DNA from: Chromatiales bacterium
Lineage (GTDB): Bacteria > Pseudomonadota > Gammaproteobacteria > Steroidobacterales > GCA-2729495
Reading direction: 5' to 3'
Length of the DNA: 64,000 nt
Assembly: GCA_024234935.1 (NCBI GenBank)
Contig: JACKNI010000002.1
Location: 496,001 to 560,000, forward strand
Within the stretch, counting starts at the first letter, position 1; each line of letters opens with the position of its first letter. Of the stretch, positions 42,459 through 52,843 are shown in pieces. The notes beneath the pieces were generated by a model. It ran no database searches. It worked only from the letters and a program-made list of their open reading frames with translations, and was not told the origin of the DNA. The position numbers and the translations under genes are program-made.

Positions 42459-43838
42459 CTACTGCAGCGTCTTGGCCTTCTCGACCGCATCGTCGATGGT
42501 GCCGACCATATAGAACGCCTGCTCAGGCAGATGATCATACTCGCCGGCAACGATGCCCTTGAAGCCGCGGATGGTCTCCTTCAGCGAAACGTACTTGCCG
42601 TCCTGGCCGGTGAACTGCGAGGCCACAAAGAAGGGCTGTGACAGGAAGCGCTGGATCTTGCGCGCCCGCTGCACGATCTGCTTGTCTTCCTCGGAGAGCT
42701 CGTCCATGCCGAGAATCGCGATGATGTCCTGCAGCTCCTTGTAGCGCTGCAACACCGACTGCACGGAACGCGCCACGTCGTAATGATCGGTACCAATGAC
42801 GTTCGGGTCGAGCAGGCGGCTGGTGGAGTCGAGCGGATCCACGGCCGGATAGATGCCGAGCTCGGCGACCTGGCGCGACAAGACGAGCGTCGCCTCCAGA
42901 TGCGCGAAAGTGGTCGCGGGAGACGGATCGGTGAGATCGTCCGCGGGCACGTACACCGCCTGGAAAGAGGTGATCGAACCGGTCTTGGTCGAGGTAATGC
43001 GCTCCTGCAGTACGCCCATTTCCTCGGCGAGTGTCGGCTGGTAACCGACCGCGGAGGGCATGCGGCCGAGCAGTGCCGACACCTCGGTGCCGGCCAGCGT
43101 GTAGCGGTAGATGTTGTCGATGAACATGAGCACGTCGCGACCTTCGTCGCGGAAATACTCGGCCATCGTCAGGCCGGTCAGGGCCACGCGCAGACGGTTG
43201 CCGGGCGGCTCGTTCATCTGGCCGTAGACGAGCGCGACCTTGTCGAGCACGCCGCCGTCCTTCATCTCGTGGTAGAAGTCGTTGCCTTCACGGGTACGCT
43301 CGCCTACGCCTGCAAACACCGAGTAGCCCGAGTGCTCGGCAGCGATGTTGCGGATCAGCTCCAGCAGCGTAACGGTCTTGCCGACGCCGGCACCGCCGAA
43401 CAGGCCCACCTTGCCGCCCTTGGCGATCGGCATGATCAGGTCGATGACCTTGATGCCGGTCTCCAGCAGCTCGGTAGCACCCGCCTGGTCTTCATAGCTC
43501 GGCGCGGCACGGTGAATCGGCCAGCGCTCCTTCGAATCCACCGGACCGGCTTCGTCCACCGGCTTGCCGAGCACGTCCATGATTCGGCCAAGGGTCTTTT
43601 CACCCACGGGCACCGAGATGGGCTTGCCGGTATTGGTCACCGGCAGACCGCGCTTGAGGCCTTCACTGGCGCCCATGGCAATCGTCCGGACGACGCCATC
43701 GCCGAGCTGCTGCTGCACCTCGAGGGTGAGATCGAACTCATCGAGCAGCAGCGCATCGTAAATCTTCGGAATCTCCCCGCGAGGAAACTCGACATCCACC
43801 ACTGCGCCGATAACCTGAACCACCTTGCCGTTACTCAT
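42459..43838 (-). CDS. atpD: ATP synthase beta subunit
   Basis: This 459-residue catalytic subunit of F1 shows the Walker A GGAGVGKT, VFAGVGERTREGNDFYHEM, the Walker B region DVLMFIDNIYRYTLAG and the downstream SRQVAELGIYPAVDPLDSTS. The start ATG has GGAGAG upstream. It is separated from atpG by 76 bases that contain a REP-like palindrome. Confidence 0.98.
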   Translation of the reverse strand: MSNGKVVQVIGAVVDVEFPRGEIPKIYDALLLDEFDLTLEVQQQLGDGVVRTIAMGASEGLKRGLPVTNTGKPISVPVGEKTLGRIMDVLGKPVDEAGPVDSKERWPIHRAAPSYEDQAGATELLETGIKVIDLIMPIAKGGKVGLFGGAGVGKTVTLLELIRNIAAEHSGYSVFAGVGERTREGNDFYHEMKDGGVLDKVALVYGQMNEPPGNRLRVALTGLTMAEYFRDEGRDVLMFIDNIYRYTLAGTEVSALLGRMPSAVGYQPTLAEEMGVLQERITSTKTGSITSFQAVYVPADDLTDPSPATTFAHLEATLVLSRQVAELGIYPAVDPLDSTSRLLDPNVIGTDHYDVARSVQSVLQRYKELQDIIAILGMDELSEEDKQIVQRARKIQRFLSQPFFVASQFTGQDGKYVSLKETIRGFKGIVAGEYDHLPEQAFYMVGTIDDAVEKAKTLQ

Positions 43839-43856
43839 CTCTCTCTCCTGCCCCCC

Positions 43857-43881
43857 GTAGGAGCGGCTTCAGCCGCGACCC
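43857..43881. repeat. REP-like palindrome inside the ATP synthase operon
   Basis: GTAGGAGCGGCTTCAGCCGC starts at 43857 and is a classic gammaproteobacterial REP form with the inverted GCGGCT/AGCCGC stem. It sits in the 76-base gap between atpG and atpD, just upstream of the atpD ribosome-binding site. It could protect or attenuate mRNA there. Confidence 0.75.
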
Positions 43882-43914
43882 GGGGTCGCATAAAAATCGC
43901 ACCTGGTCTCGTCT

Positions 43915-44775
43915 TCAGACAGCAGCTGCACCACCGACGATCTCCGCGATCTCCTGCGTGATGCCAGCCTGCCGTACCTTGTTGTATTTCAACTGCAGCT
44001 GCTCGATAAGCTTGCCCGCATTATCGGTCGCCGCTTTCATCGCCACCATCTTCGACGCCATCTCGCAGGCCACGTTCTCGACCACGGCGCGATAGATCTG
44101 CGTCTCGACGTAGCGCGTCAGCACGCCATCGAGCAGTTCCGCTGCATCCGGCTCGTAGATATAGTCCCAGTGGGCAGGCAGATCCTGCTTGTCGTCGGCC
44201 TCGACCGGGAGCAGTGTCTTCACTTCCGGCTTCTGGCTCATCGTGTTGACGAACTGGTTATGAACCAGATAGAGACGGTCGATGCGCCCTTCCTTGTACA
44301 GGTCGAGCATCACCGTCATGGCGCCGATCAGCGTCGACATATGCGGGTTTTCACCGAGGTGCGTCGTGGCCGCCACGACATTGATCTTCAGGCGGCGGAA
44401 AAACTGTACGCCCTTCGCACCGATCAGACACAGGTCGACTTCGACGCCCTGCTCCTGCCACTGACGCAGCTCCGGGACGAGGCGGCGGAATTCGTTGACG
44501 TTGAGACCACCACAGAGACCCCGGTCGGTGGTCACGACGATGTAGCCGACCCGCTTTACCGGCCGCGAGTCGAGGAACGGGTGGCGGTATTCCGGGTTGG
44601 CTTCAAACAGATGGCCGATGACCTGGCGGATCTTGTCGGCATAGGGCCGCGCAGCGGCCATCCGCTGCTGGGTACGGCGCAGCTTGGAGGCGGCCACCTT
44701 TTCCATCGCCTTGGTGATCTTCTGCGTGCTCTTCACGCTCTTGATCTTGGTGCGGATTTCCTTGGCGCCGGCCAT
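43915..44775 (-). CDS. atpG: ATP synthase gamma subunit
   Basis: This 286-residue rotor subunit of F1 shows the N-terminal helix KEIRTKIKSVKSTQKITKAM, the TTDRGLCGGLNVN core and the conserved C-terminal helix (ATDNAGKLIEQLQLKYNKVR), which pair as the rotating coiled coil. It follows atpA by 32 bases. Confidence 0.97.
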   Translation of the reverse strand: MAGAKEIRTKIKSVKSTQKITKAMEKVAASKLRRTQQRMAAARPYADKIRQVIGHLFEANPEYRHPFLDSRPVKRVGYIVVTTDRGLCGGLNVNEFRRLVPELRQWQEQGVEVDLCLIGAKGVQFFRRLKINVVAATTHLGENPHMSTLIGAMTVMLDLYKEGRIDRLYLVHNQFVNTMSQKPEVKTLLPVEADDKQDLPAHWDYIYEPDAAELLDGVLTRYVETQIYRAVVENVACEMASKMVAMKAATDNAGKLIEQLQLKYNKVRQAGITQEIAEIVGGAAAV

Positions 44776-44807
44776 CAGCTATTCCTGTCCAGGGTCAACA
44801 TGCAGAC

Positions 44808-46349
<1,542 letters not shown>

Positions 46350-46389
46350 GGTCGAATCCCCTAATCCCTTCGGTGCTGGAGGCCGTGCC

Positions 46390-46956
46390 TCAGACGCTCA
46401 GGGCGGTTGCCAGTTTGTCCAGTCCTGTACGTACGCTGCCGTCGATGACGCGATCTCCGATCTGGAGACGCGCACCGCCGATCAGTGCCGGATCGAGCTT
46501 TACGCTGATCCGGATTTCCCGGCCGAGGCGCTGCCTGAGCGACGCCGCAATCCGGGACTGTTGTCCCTCATCCACCGCGGATGCCGAAGTCAGCACCACG
46601 TCGAGAGTATTTTCTGCTTCAGCCCGGAGTACCTCGTAGCGCCCCGCGATGTCCGGCAGGGCGGGAAGGCGGCGGTTCTCGCCAAGCAGGCGCAGGAAGT
46701 TGGTGGCTGTGTCGCGGGCGCCGTCGCCTGCGAAGGCCTGGCTGCCGAGCTGTTCACGGCAGATGTCCGCCATTGCCACAGCGATCTTGTCCACGTCGCT
46801 GCCGGGTGCCCGCAAGGTCTTGCCAAGATCCGGATCCATGACCAGGGTTGCTGCCAGCTGCAGAAACGCTGACCAGGAACGGAAATCGCCGGTCGCTTTG
46901 GCAATCTCGAAAACTGCCTGGGCGTAGGGGCGGGCGGCAAAGGCGTGATCGGTCAT
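46390..46956 (-). CDS. atpH: ATP synthase delta subunit
   Basis: This 188-residue subunit holds the peripheral stalk to F1. An N-terminal helical bundle opens with ARPYAQAVFEIAKATGDFRS. The family C-terminal segment (RISVKLDPALIGGARLQIGD) is clear. It lies 12 bases after atpF. Confidence 0.95.
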   Translation of the reverse strand: MTDHAFAARPYAQAVFEIAKATGDFRSWSAFLQLAATLVMDPDLGKTLRAPGSDVDKIAVAMADICREQLGSQAFAGDGARDTATNFLRLLGENRRLPALPDIAGRYEVLRAEAENTLDVVLTSASAVDEGQQSRIAASLRQRLGREIRISVKLDPALIGGARLQIGDRVIDGSVRTGLDKLATALSV

Positions 46957-46968
46957 TCGCGCAGGTTC

Positions 46969-47439
46969 CTAGATCTGTGCCACGAGCTTGTCGAGCAGAT
47001 CCTGGTGGGCACGGGCATCGATTTCCCGCGCCAGGATCTTCTCGGCACCGGCGACCGCGATCGACGCAACCTGGGCCCGCAGCTCATCGCGGGCACGGTT
47101 GATCTGCTGGTCGATATCGGCCTTGCCTGCCTGGATGATGCGCTCACGCTCCTGATCAGCATCGGTACGCGCCTCATCGACGATGTCGTTGGCGCGGGTC
47201 TGCGCCTGGTCGATGATGGTGCGTGCCTGTCCGCGCGCTTCTTCAACCAGCGCGGCGATGCGCGTCTGCGCTTCTTCGAAGGAGCGGGCACCCTTGTCGG
47301 CAGCTGCCAGTCCGTCAGCGATCTGCTGCTGCCGCTCTTCGATGATCTGCATGAGCGGAGGCCAGACATACTTCATGCAGAACCAGACGAAGACCGCCAT
47401 CGCGATCGCCTGACCGAGCAACGTGAGATTGATATTCAC
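46969..47439 (-). CDS. atpF: ATP synthase b subunit
   Basis: This 156-residue peripheral stalk subunit of F0 has an N-terminal membrane helix (INLTLLGQAIAMAVFVWFCM) followed by a long charged coiled coil rich in Ala, Glu and Arg (DEARTDADQERERIIQAGKA), matching E. coli AtpF at 156 residues. It follows atpE by 42 bases. Confidence 0.96.
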   Translation of the reverse strand: MNINLTLLGQAIAMAVFVWFCMKYVWPPLMQIIEERQQQIADGLAAADKGARSFEEAQTRIAALVEEARGQARTIIDQAQTRANDIVDEARTDADQERERIIQAGKADIDQQINRARDELRAQVASIAVAGAEKILAREIDARAHQDLLDKLVAQI

Positions 47440-47481
47440 CGCATGACTCCTGCTATCAAGCCGGGGCTGTAAAGCCCTGCC

Positions 47482-47751
47482 TTAACCGCCGACAGCTGAC
47501 TGCAGCTGGCCAATGAAGGGATTGGCGAAGGCGAAGAACAGCGCGATACCCACACCGATCATGGCCACGGCGTCGAGCAGTGCGACGGCAAGGAACATCT
47601 TGGTGGTCAGCATGTTGGCCAGTTCGGGCTGGCGGGCGCACGCTTCGAGGAAGCGGCCGCCGAGCAGGCCCATGCCGATGCCTACGGCGAGCGCACTCAG
47701 GCCCATCATCAGCGCGACGGCGATCGCAGTTGAGGCAATTACAGTTTCCAT
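47482..47751 (-). CDS. atpE: ATP synthase c subunit
   Basis: This 89-residue proteolipid of the rotor ring has two membrane helices around the polar loop ARQPELA. The second helix carries the proton-binding aspartate in LLDAVAMIGVGIALFF. No sodium-type Glu/Ser signature is seen, so a proton ring is likely. It is a few residues longer than E. coli AtpE (79). Confidence 0.96.
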   Translation of the reverse strand: METVIASTAIAVALMMGLSALAVGIGMGLLGGRFLEACARQPELANMLTTKMFLAVALLDAVAMIGVGIALFFAFANPFIGQLQSAVGG

Positions 47752-47827
47752 CGGTTACTCCTGGCTCGTTATCAAAGTGTTGTGGACAAGGTTTTCTGGA
47801 TTGGTGCTGGCTACGGTTCCGGTCAGT

Positions 47828-48664
47828 CTAGTGATGCTCGTGCGCCTGACTCAGGTAGACGATGGTGAGCATCATGAAGATGTAGGCCTGCAAGGTAATG
47901 ATCAGAATGTGGAACACCGCCCAGGGGAAGTGCAGGGGCAGCTGCCAGATTCCCAGCAGGGCGATCAATATGAACATCAGCTCGCCGGCATACATGTTGC
48001 CGAAGAGACGCAGGGCGAGCGAAAGCGGCTTGGCCAGCAGGGCCACGCTCTCGAGCAGGAAATTGAAGGCGATCACCAGCGGCCAGGCCAGCAGGGGCAT
48101 GCCGAGGGTCTTCGGGTTGAGCGGGTTCATGGTCAGCTCACTGAGAAAGCCGCCCGCCCCCTTCATCTTGATGCTGTAGAAGATCACCAGCGCGAAAACG
48201 GAAAGTGACATGCCGAAGGTCACGTTCACATCAGCGGTGGGCACGATGCGCAGGAATTCGGCGATCCCGGGCTGCTCGACGGCGTAGGGGACGAAATCGA
48301 CCGGAATCAGGTCGAGCAGATTCATCATGAAGACCCAGGACACGATGGTCAGCGCCAGGGGTGCGATCAGATTGCTCTTGCCGTGAAAGGTACTGCGTAC
48401 GCTGGAATCGACCACATCGTAGATGAGTTCCACCATCGCCTGTATCCGTCCCGGCTCGCGCGTGGTGGCCTTGACGGCCACGCGCCTGAACAGCCAGCAC
48501 AGGAAGATCAGCAGGCCGACCGAGAAAAACATGGAATCCACGTTGATGGCCATGAAATTGCCGGCGCACTCGTTCCACACCCAGCCTTCATCGGTCTTGC
48601 AGACCTGCAGGTGGGTGAGGTGGTGGCGGATGTAATCGGCAGGGGTATGGGCTTCTGCTGACAT
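47828..48664 (-). CDS. atpB: ATP synthase a subunit
   Basis: This 278-residue proton-channel subunit of F0 has five to six membrane helices. The essential arginine is in LSLALRLFGNMYAGELMFIL. The C-terminal helix (VFHILIITLQAYIFMMLTIV) is typical. It lies 24 bases after atpI. Confidence 0.96.
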   Translation of the reverse strand: MSAEAHTPADYIRHHLTHLQVCKTDEGWVWNECAGNFMAINVDSMFFSVGLLIFLCWLFRRVAVKATTREPGRIQAMVELIYDVVDSSVRSTFHGKSNLIAPLALTIVSWVFMMNLLDLIPVDFVPYAVEQPGIAEFLRIVPTADVNVTFGMSLSVFALVIFYSIKMKGAGGFLSELTMNPLNPKTLGMPLLAWPLVIAFNFLLESVALLAKPLSLALRLFGNMYAGELMFILIALLGIWQLPLHFPWAVFHILIITLQAYIFMMLTIVYLSQAHEHH

Positions 48665-48688
48665 GCCTTGCTTACCGTCGTCCTGGTT

Positions 48689-49147
48689 CTAGTCGTCGTT
48701 AGGGCTGTCGCGGCCATTTACCGGGCCGGGAAGCTTAGCCGCACCGAAATCATTCCGCATCCAGGGATAACCCGTACCGAGCGCCACCAGATAGACGACA
48801 AAGGTCGCCGCATAGGCGACGATCATTGGCGCGAACTGCGGGCGCATGACCCGGATCACCACGATAAAGAGCGCCACCGTCAGGGCGATCTTTATCGCTT
48901 CACCTGTATAGACCGAGCGCATAAAGCGTTCGGGTTGCAGGGCCGCCTGGCCGCTGAACATCCGCAGTGCCTGATAGAGGCCCGCGACGATGCTGATGCC
49001 ACCGCCCATCAATGCCGACTGTGCTGCCTCAACCCCGCCGACCGCAGCGGCGACTGCGGCTACCCCGAATGTCAGGGCGGCCTGCCAGGCAGCGAGGCGA
49101 TACGCGGCCCGGCGCAGCACTTTCTGGTTCTGCGTCGCGCCAGTCAT
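48689..49147 (-). CDS. atpI: AtpI, ATP synthase-associated membrane protein
   Basis: This 152-residue membrane protein has about four hydrophobic segments (for example AAWQAALTFGVAAVAAAVGG). Its position ahead of atpB identifies it as AtpI, which helps c-ring assembly and magnesium handling. The start MTGATQNQKVLRRAAYRLAA at 49147 is chosen over an in-frame start 22 codons upstream because the upstream residues are not typical. The promoter lies about 130 bases upstream. Confidence 0.88.
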   Translation of the reverse strand: MTGATQNQKVLRRAAYRLAAWQAALTFGVAAVAAAVGGVEAAQSALMGGGISIVAGLYQALRMFSGQAALQPERFMRSVYTGEAIKIALTVALFIVVIRVMRPQFAPMIVAYAATFVVYLVALGTGYPWMRNDFGAAKLPGPVNGRDSPNDD

Positions 49148-49280
49148 GTGGCAACTGTAATCAGCGCAACGCGCTGCGAAGGCGCGGAAGTCTAGAGATG
49201 ATGCAGCGTGCAATCAAGTGCGATTCACCGGCCACAGGCAGAATCCCCAAGTGGCTCGGCAGGCCCGCGCCTGGCCAGCA

Positions 49281-49310
49281 AATATATGGTCAGTGTCGAT
49301 ATGCTGTTAA
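49281..49310 (-). promoter_or_regulatory. Likely sigma-70 promoter of the atp operon
   Basis: On the minus strand, a -35 TTAACA (49305-49310) and a -10 TATATT (49281-49286) are 18 bases apart. They are AT-rich in an otherwise GC-rich region and point at atpI, giving a leader of about 125 bases. The 49148-49375 gap holds no gene that I can support. Confidence 0.55.
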
Positions 49311-49375
49311 TAATCTGTCACTTTATGCGATCTGCCTGAAAGCCTTGCCCCTGGCTGCTTTCAGCCCGATTGCAG

Positions 49376-50290
49376 CTAGTTGATATGGGCCAGGATGCCA
49401 TCGAGTTCGTCGAGGCTGTTGTAGGCAACCACAACCTTTCCCTTGCCGCCGCGGCCGTGCTGAATCGAAACCCTTGCACCGAGTTTTTCGGCCAGGTCGT
49501 TTTCCAGCCGCCGCACATCTGGATCCTTGGACTGCGACTGCGCCTTGCCGCTCTTGTTCGCCTGACCTTCCTGCATGCGCTTGACCAGCCGCTCGGTCTC
49601 GCGGACGGACAAGCCCTTGGTGGCGACCAGACGGGAAACCTCGGCCTGCATCCGGCTGTCAGTCAGTCCCAGCAGGGCACGGGCATGGCCCATTTCGATG
49701 GCCCGCTTCTCGAGCAGCTCACGGGCCACTTCACCGAGTTGCATGAGTCGCAGCAGGTTGGACACGGCAACCCGGGACCGGCCGATGGCATCGGCAGCCG
49801 CTTCGTGGGTCAGACCGAATTCGTCGATGAGCCGGCGCACGGCCATCGCCTCCTCCAGCGGGCTCAGGTCCTCGCGCTGGATGTTCTCGATCAGCGACAT
49901 CACGATCGCATCGGAATCGGGGACATCGCGGACCACGACCGGCACGGACTGGAGCCCGGCCATCTGCGCCGCCCGCCAGCGGCGCTCGCCGGCGATGATT
50001 TCGTACTTCGGGGTATTGCCAGGACCTTTGTCCGCCAGCAGGCGCACGACGATCGGCTGGATCACGCCCTGGGTGCGGATCGAGCTGGCCAGATCCTCCA
50101 GCGACTCATGGTGCATGTCGTGGCGCGGCTGATAGACACCGCGCACCAGCAGATCGACGGGCAGTGAGCGCAGCCCCTCGGCGGCTTTCTTGGCGCTTCC
50201 TTCAGCGGGAGCTGCGGTCTGGCCAGCATCACCGGGGTTGCCGAGCAGGGCTTCCAGGCCGCGCCCGAGGCCAGTTCGCTTTACTACCAT
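49376..50290 (-). CDS. parB: Chromosome-partitioning protein ParB
   Basis: This 304-residue protein binds parS sites and spreads with CTP to load chromosome segregation machinery. It has LRSLPVDLLVRGVYQPRHDM, the nuclease-like/CTPase segment YEIIAGERRWRAAQMAGLQS with the GERR motif, and the central helix-turn-helix GLTHEAAADAIGRSRVAVSN. It is 45 bases after parA. I found no parS site with a close match in the window. Confidence 0.96.
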   Translation of the reverse strand: MVVKRTGLGRGLEALLGNPGDAGQTAAPAEGSAKKAAEGLRSLPVDLLVRGVYQPRHDMHHESLEDLASSIRTQGVIQPIVVRLLADKGPGNTPKYEIIAGERRWRAAQMAGLQSVPVVVRDVPDSDAIVMSLIENIQREDLSPLEEAMAVRRLIDEFGLTHEAAADAIGRSRVAVSNLLRLMQLGEVARELLEKRAIEMGHARALLGLTDSRMQAEVSRLVATKGLSVRETERLVKRMQEGQANKSGKAQSQSKDPDVRRLENDLAEKLGARVSIQHGRGGKGKVVVAYNSLDELDGILAHIN

Positions 50291-50335
50291 GGTGTTTTCG
50301 CCTGTCTTTCCGGGATCGCCCGAACCGGCGGCATT

Positions 50336-51130
50336 CTAGCCCGATTGGCTGTCAGCGGTGCCGGCAGCCGTTTCGTCGGCCAGCACTTCCGCTGCCAGCT
50401 CCATGTAGGCCTGCGCGCCCCGCGAGCTGCGATCGTGCAGCAGCGCCGGCAGTCCGAAACTCGGCGCCTCGGCGAGCCGCACATTGCGCGGGATCAGCGT
50501 CTTGTAGACCTTGTCGCGGAACAGCTTCTCCAGCTCGGCCGACACATCGGTCGCCAACCGGTTGCGCGGGTCGTACATGGTGCGCAGCAGACCTTCGATA
50601 TTGAGTTCGGGATTCACCGTATTGCGCACCTGCTTCACGGTTTCCAGCAGCGCCGACAGCCCTTCGAGTGCATAGAACTCGCACTGGATCGGGATCAGCA
50701 CCCCGTCGGCGGCGGTCAGCGCGTTGAGGGTGAGCATGTTGATGGTCGGCGGGCAATCGATGAGCACGTAGTCGTACAGTCCGCGTACCGGCTCGAGTGC
50801 CTTGCGCAGGCGCATTTCCCGGCCGATTTCCTGGAGCAGGCGCACTTCGGCAGCGGTCAGGTCCGCGTTGGCGGGCAGCACCGCGAAGCCGGCATTCGTC
50901 ACCGACACGATGGCGTCCAGCGCCTGGGCCTCGCCGAGCAACACCTCACAGGTCGAGGCTTCGAGCGCCTGCTTGTCGATGCCGCAGCCCGTGGTCGCGT
51001 TGCCCTGCGGATCGAGATCGACCAGCAGCACGCGTCGCTCGAGCGCTGCCAGCGAGGCGGCAAGATTGACGGTGGTCGTGGTCTTGCCCACACCGCCTTT
51101 CTGGTTGGTGACCGCGATGACGCGACTCAT
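50336..51130 (-). CDS. parA: Chromosome-partitioning ATPase ParA
   Basis: This 264-residue deviant Walker ATPase works with ParB to segregate the chromosome. The N-terminal VIAVTNQKGGVGKTTTTVNL is the signature deviant Walker A. LLVDLDPQGNATTGCGID and DYVLIDCPPTINMLTLNALT are further motifs. The ATG overlaps the rsmG stop by four bases. Confidence 0.97.
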   Translation of the reverse strand: MSRVIAVTNQKGGVGKTTTTVNLAASLAALERRVLLVDLDPQGNATTGCGIDKQALEASTCEVLLGEAQALDAIVSVTNAGFAVLPANADLTAAEVRLLQEIGREMRLRKALEPVRGLYDYVLIDCPPTINMLTLNALTAADGVLIPIQCEFYALEGLSALLETVKQVRNTVNPELNIEGLLRTMYDPRNRLATDVSAELEKLFRDKVYKTLIPRNVRLAEAPSFGLPALLHDRSSRGAQAYMELAAEVLADETAAGTADSQSG

Positions 51131-51798
51131 GAGGCGGCCCCGGTGCCGTCAGCCCGGCGGCCGACCACGATCATGTGGCGCTCCGCATCGAGGCCGGGGA
51201 CCTGCACGGCAGTGACCGCTTCGATTTCCCAGCCCTCGGGCAGCGCTTCAATCTCATCGGTGGGCAGACGACCCTTCATGGCCAGCAGTCTGCCACCTGG
51301 CGCAACCAGCCGCCCGGCGCCGCGTATGAAGTCCGGCAGGGCGGCAAAGGCGCGGGAAGTGACCGTATCGAACAGCTGCATCGGCGCGTAGTCCTCGATT
51401 CTTGTCTGTACTGCGCTGGCATTACCGATCTTGAGTTCGCCGATCGCCTGCCGCACGAAACGTACCTTTTTCAGCCCCGAATCCAGCAAGGTGAAGCTCC
51501 GCTCAGGGTCGACCAGCGCCAGCGGAATTCCCGGCAGGCCAGCGCCGCAACCGACATCAAGCACGCGCCCGCCCTTGAGGAAGTGCCGCGCCGACAGGGA
51601 GTCCAGCACATGCCGTGTCACCATCTCCCCCGGATCACGGACGCTGGTGAGATTGAAGGCCTGATTCCACTTGTCGAGCAGGCGCAAATAGCCGGCCAGC
51701 GCGCCCACCAGCCTTTCATCGGCGCCCAGGCCAAGTTCGGGGAGGTATTTGCGGAGCAGTTCTTCCGGCGATCCGGCCGACGGGGTCAGTATAGCCAA
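51127..51798 (-). CDS. rsmG: 16S rRNA 7-methylguanosine methyltransferase
   Basis: This 223-residue methyltransferase modifies G527 of 16S rRNA with S-adenosylmethionine. The SAM-binding motif GRVLDVGCGAGLPGIPLALV and VTSRAFAALPDFI are typical. The start is not certain: a TTG at 51798 begins MAILTPSAG; no ATG is near. It overlaps parA by four bases. In many relatives it follows mnmG directly; here about 7.8 kb separates them. Confidence 0.93.
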   Translation of the reverse strand: MAILTPSAGSPEELLRKYLPELGLGADERLVGALAGYLRLLDKWNQAFNLTSVRDPGEMVTRHVLDSLSARHFLKGGRVLDVGCGAGLPGIPLALVDPERSFTLLDSGLKKVRFVRQAIGELKIGNASAVQTRIEDYAPMQLFDTVTSRAFAALPDFIRGAGRLVAPGGRLLAMKGRLPTDEIEALPEGWEIEAVTAVQVPGLDAERHMIVVGRRADGTGAAS

Positions 51799-51818
51799 TG
51801 CCTTGCGTGATCCGCTGC

Positions 51819-52808
51819 TCAGGCCAGCCGGACCAGGCAGCGCCCGACCACGGTGGCATCGATCCAGGCCGGCAGCTCGGCAATCAGCTGATCGAGGCCG
51901 ATTTCCCGGCTCGCGATCCGGCCCAGCGCCGCGGTTCTGAACTCGCCGGCCAGCCGCTGCCAGATTTCAAGGCGCACCTTGCGCGGAACTTCAACCGCAT
52001 TGATGCCGAGTACGCTCACACCGCGCAGGATGAAGGGCAGGACGGTGGTATTGAGCTCGGTGCCCTGTGTCAGCCCGACGCTGGCGATGCTGCCCCAGTT
52101 AAGGGTGGTGCGGGTCAGCCAGGCCAGGGTAGCTCCGCCCAGATTGTCGATGGCGCCGCCCCACATCGCTTTCTTGAGCGGCTGTGTGCCGGCATCCACC
52201 TCATCCAGCGGCATGATGGCGCTGGCGCCCAGTCCCTTCAGGTACTCGCCGGCCGTTGTCTTGCGGGTCAGCGCCGTGACCTGGTAGCCGCGTTCGGCGA
52301 GCATCGCGACGGCAAAACTGCCCACGCCGCCGGTGGCGCCGGTAACGATGACCGGACCGAGATCGGGACTCAGGCCGTTCTGCTCGAGGCGATGAATGGC
52401 AAGCGCGGCGGTGAAGCCGGCGGTACCGAAACTCATCGCGGTGCGCGCATCGAGCCCATCAGGCAGCGGAATGACCCATTCGCCGGGCACCCGCGCATAT
52501 TCACTGAAACCACCGTCGTGGGTTTCGCTCAGACCCCCGCCGGTCACGACCACGCGGTCGCCGGGCTGGCAGCGTGGATCGGTCGAGCTGACCACCGTAC
52601 CTGCCAGGTCCACGCCGCCAACCAGCGGAAAGCGCCGCAGGATGCGCCCCTTGCCGGTCGCGGCGAGCGCATCCTTGTAGTTGACGCTCGAGTATTCGCC
52701 ACGGATGACCACGTCGCCGGGGCTCAGCTGGTCGAGGCAGAGCTGCTCCAGGCGTGGCACGATCCGGCCATCTTCCTGGTGTATGCGCAGTGCCTTGAAA
52801 GAATCCAT
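51819..52808 (-). CDS. acuI: AcuI/YhdH-type zinc-free MDR reductase (acrylyl-CoA reductase-like)
   Basis: This 329-residue medium-chain reductase matches the AcuI/YhdH group, which reduces acrylyl-CoA with NADPH. YSSVNYKDALAATGKGRILR, PGDRVVVTGGGLSETHDGGF and the NADPH loop VTGATGGVGSFAVAMLAERG are characteristic. No zinc ligands are seen. The stop is 20 bases before the rsmG start. The real substrate could differ. Confidence 0.88.
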   Translation of the reverse strand: MDSFKALRIHQEDGRIVPRLEQLCLDQLSPGDVVIRGEYSSVNYKDALAATGKGRILRRFPLVGGVDLAGTVVSSTDPRCQPGDRVVVTGGGLSETHDGGFSEYARVPGEWVIPLPDGLDARTAMSFGTAGFTAALAIHRLEQNGLSPDLGPVIVTGATGGVGSFAVAMLAERGYQVTALTRKTTAGEYLKGLGASAIMPLDEVDAGTQPLKKAMWGGAIDNLGGATLAWLTRTTLNWGSIASVGLTQGTELNTTVLPFILRGVSVLGINAVEVPRKVRLEIWQRLAGEFRTAALGRIASREIGLDQLIAELPAWIDATVVGRCLVRLA

Positions 52809-52843
52809 GCTGGCTCCTCGCCAGTGGAGGCGTGTGCGACGCG

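Noticed and set aside
42783..43961. 392-codon frame antisense to atpD
   Set aside because: It is a shadow of a strongly conserved gene, with no domain or ribosome-binding site.
49336..49364. Dyad CTGAAAG/CTTTCAG after parB as a terminator
   Set aside because: The 7-base stem has a 15-base loop and no T-run.
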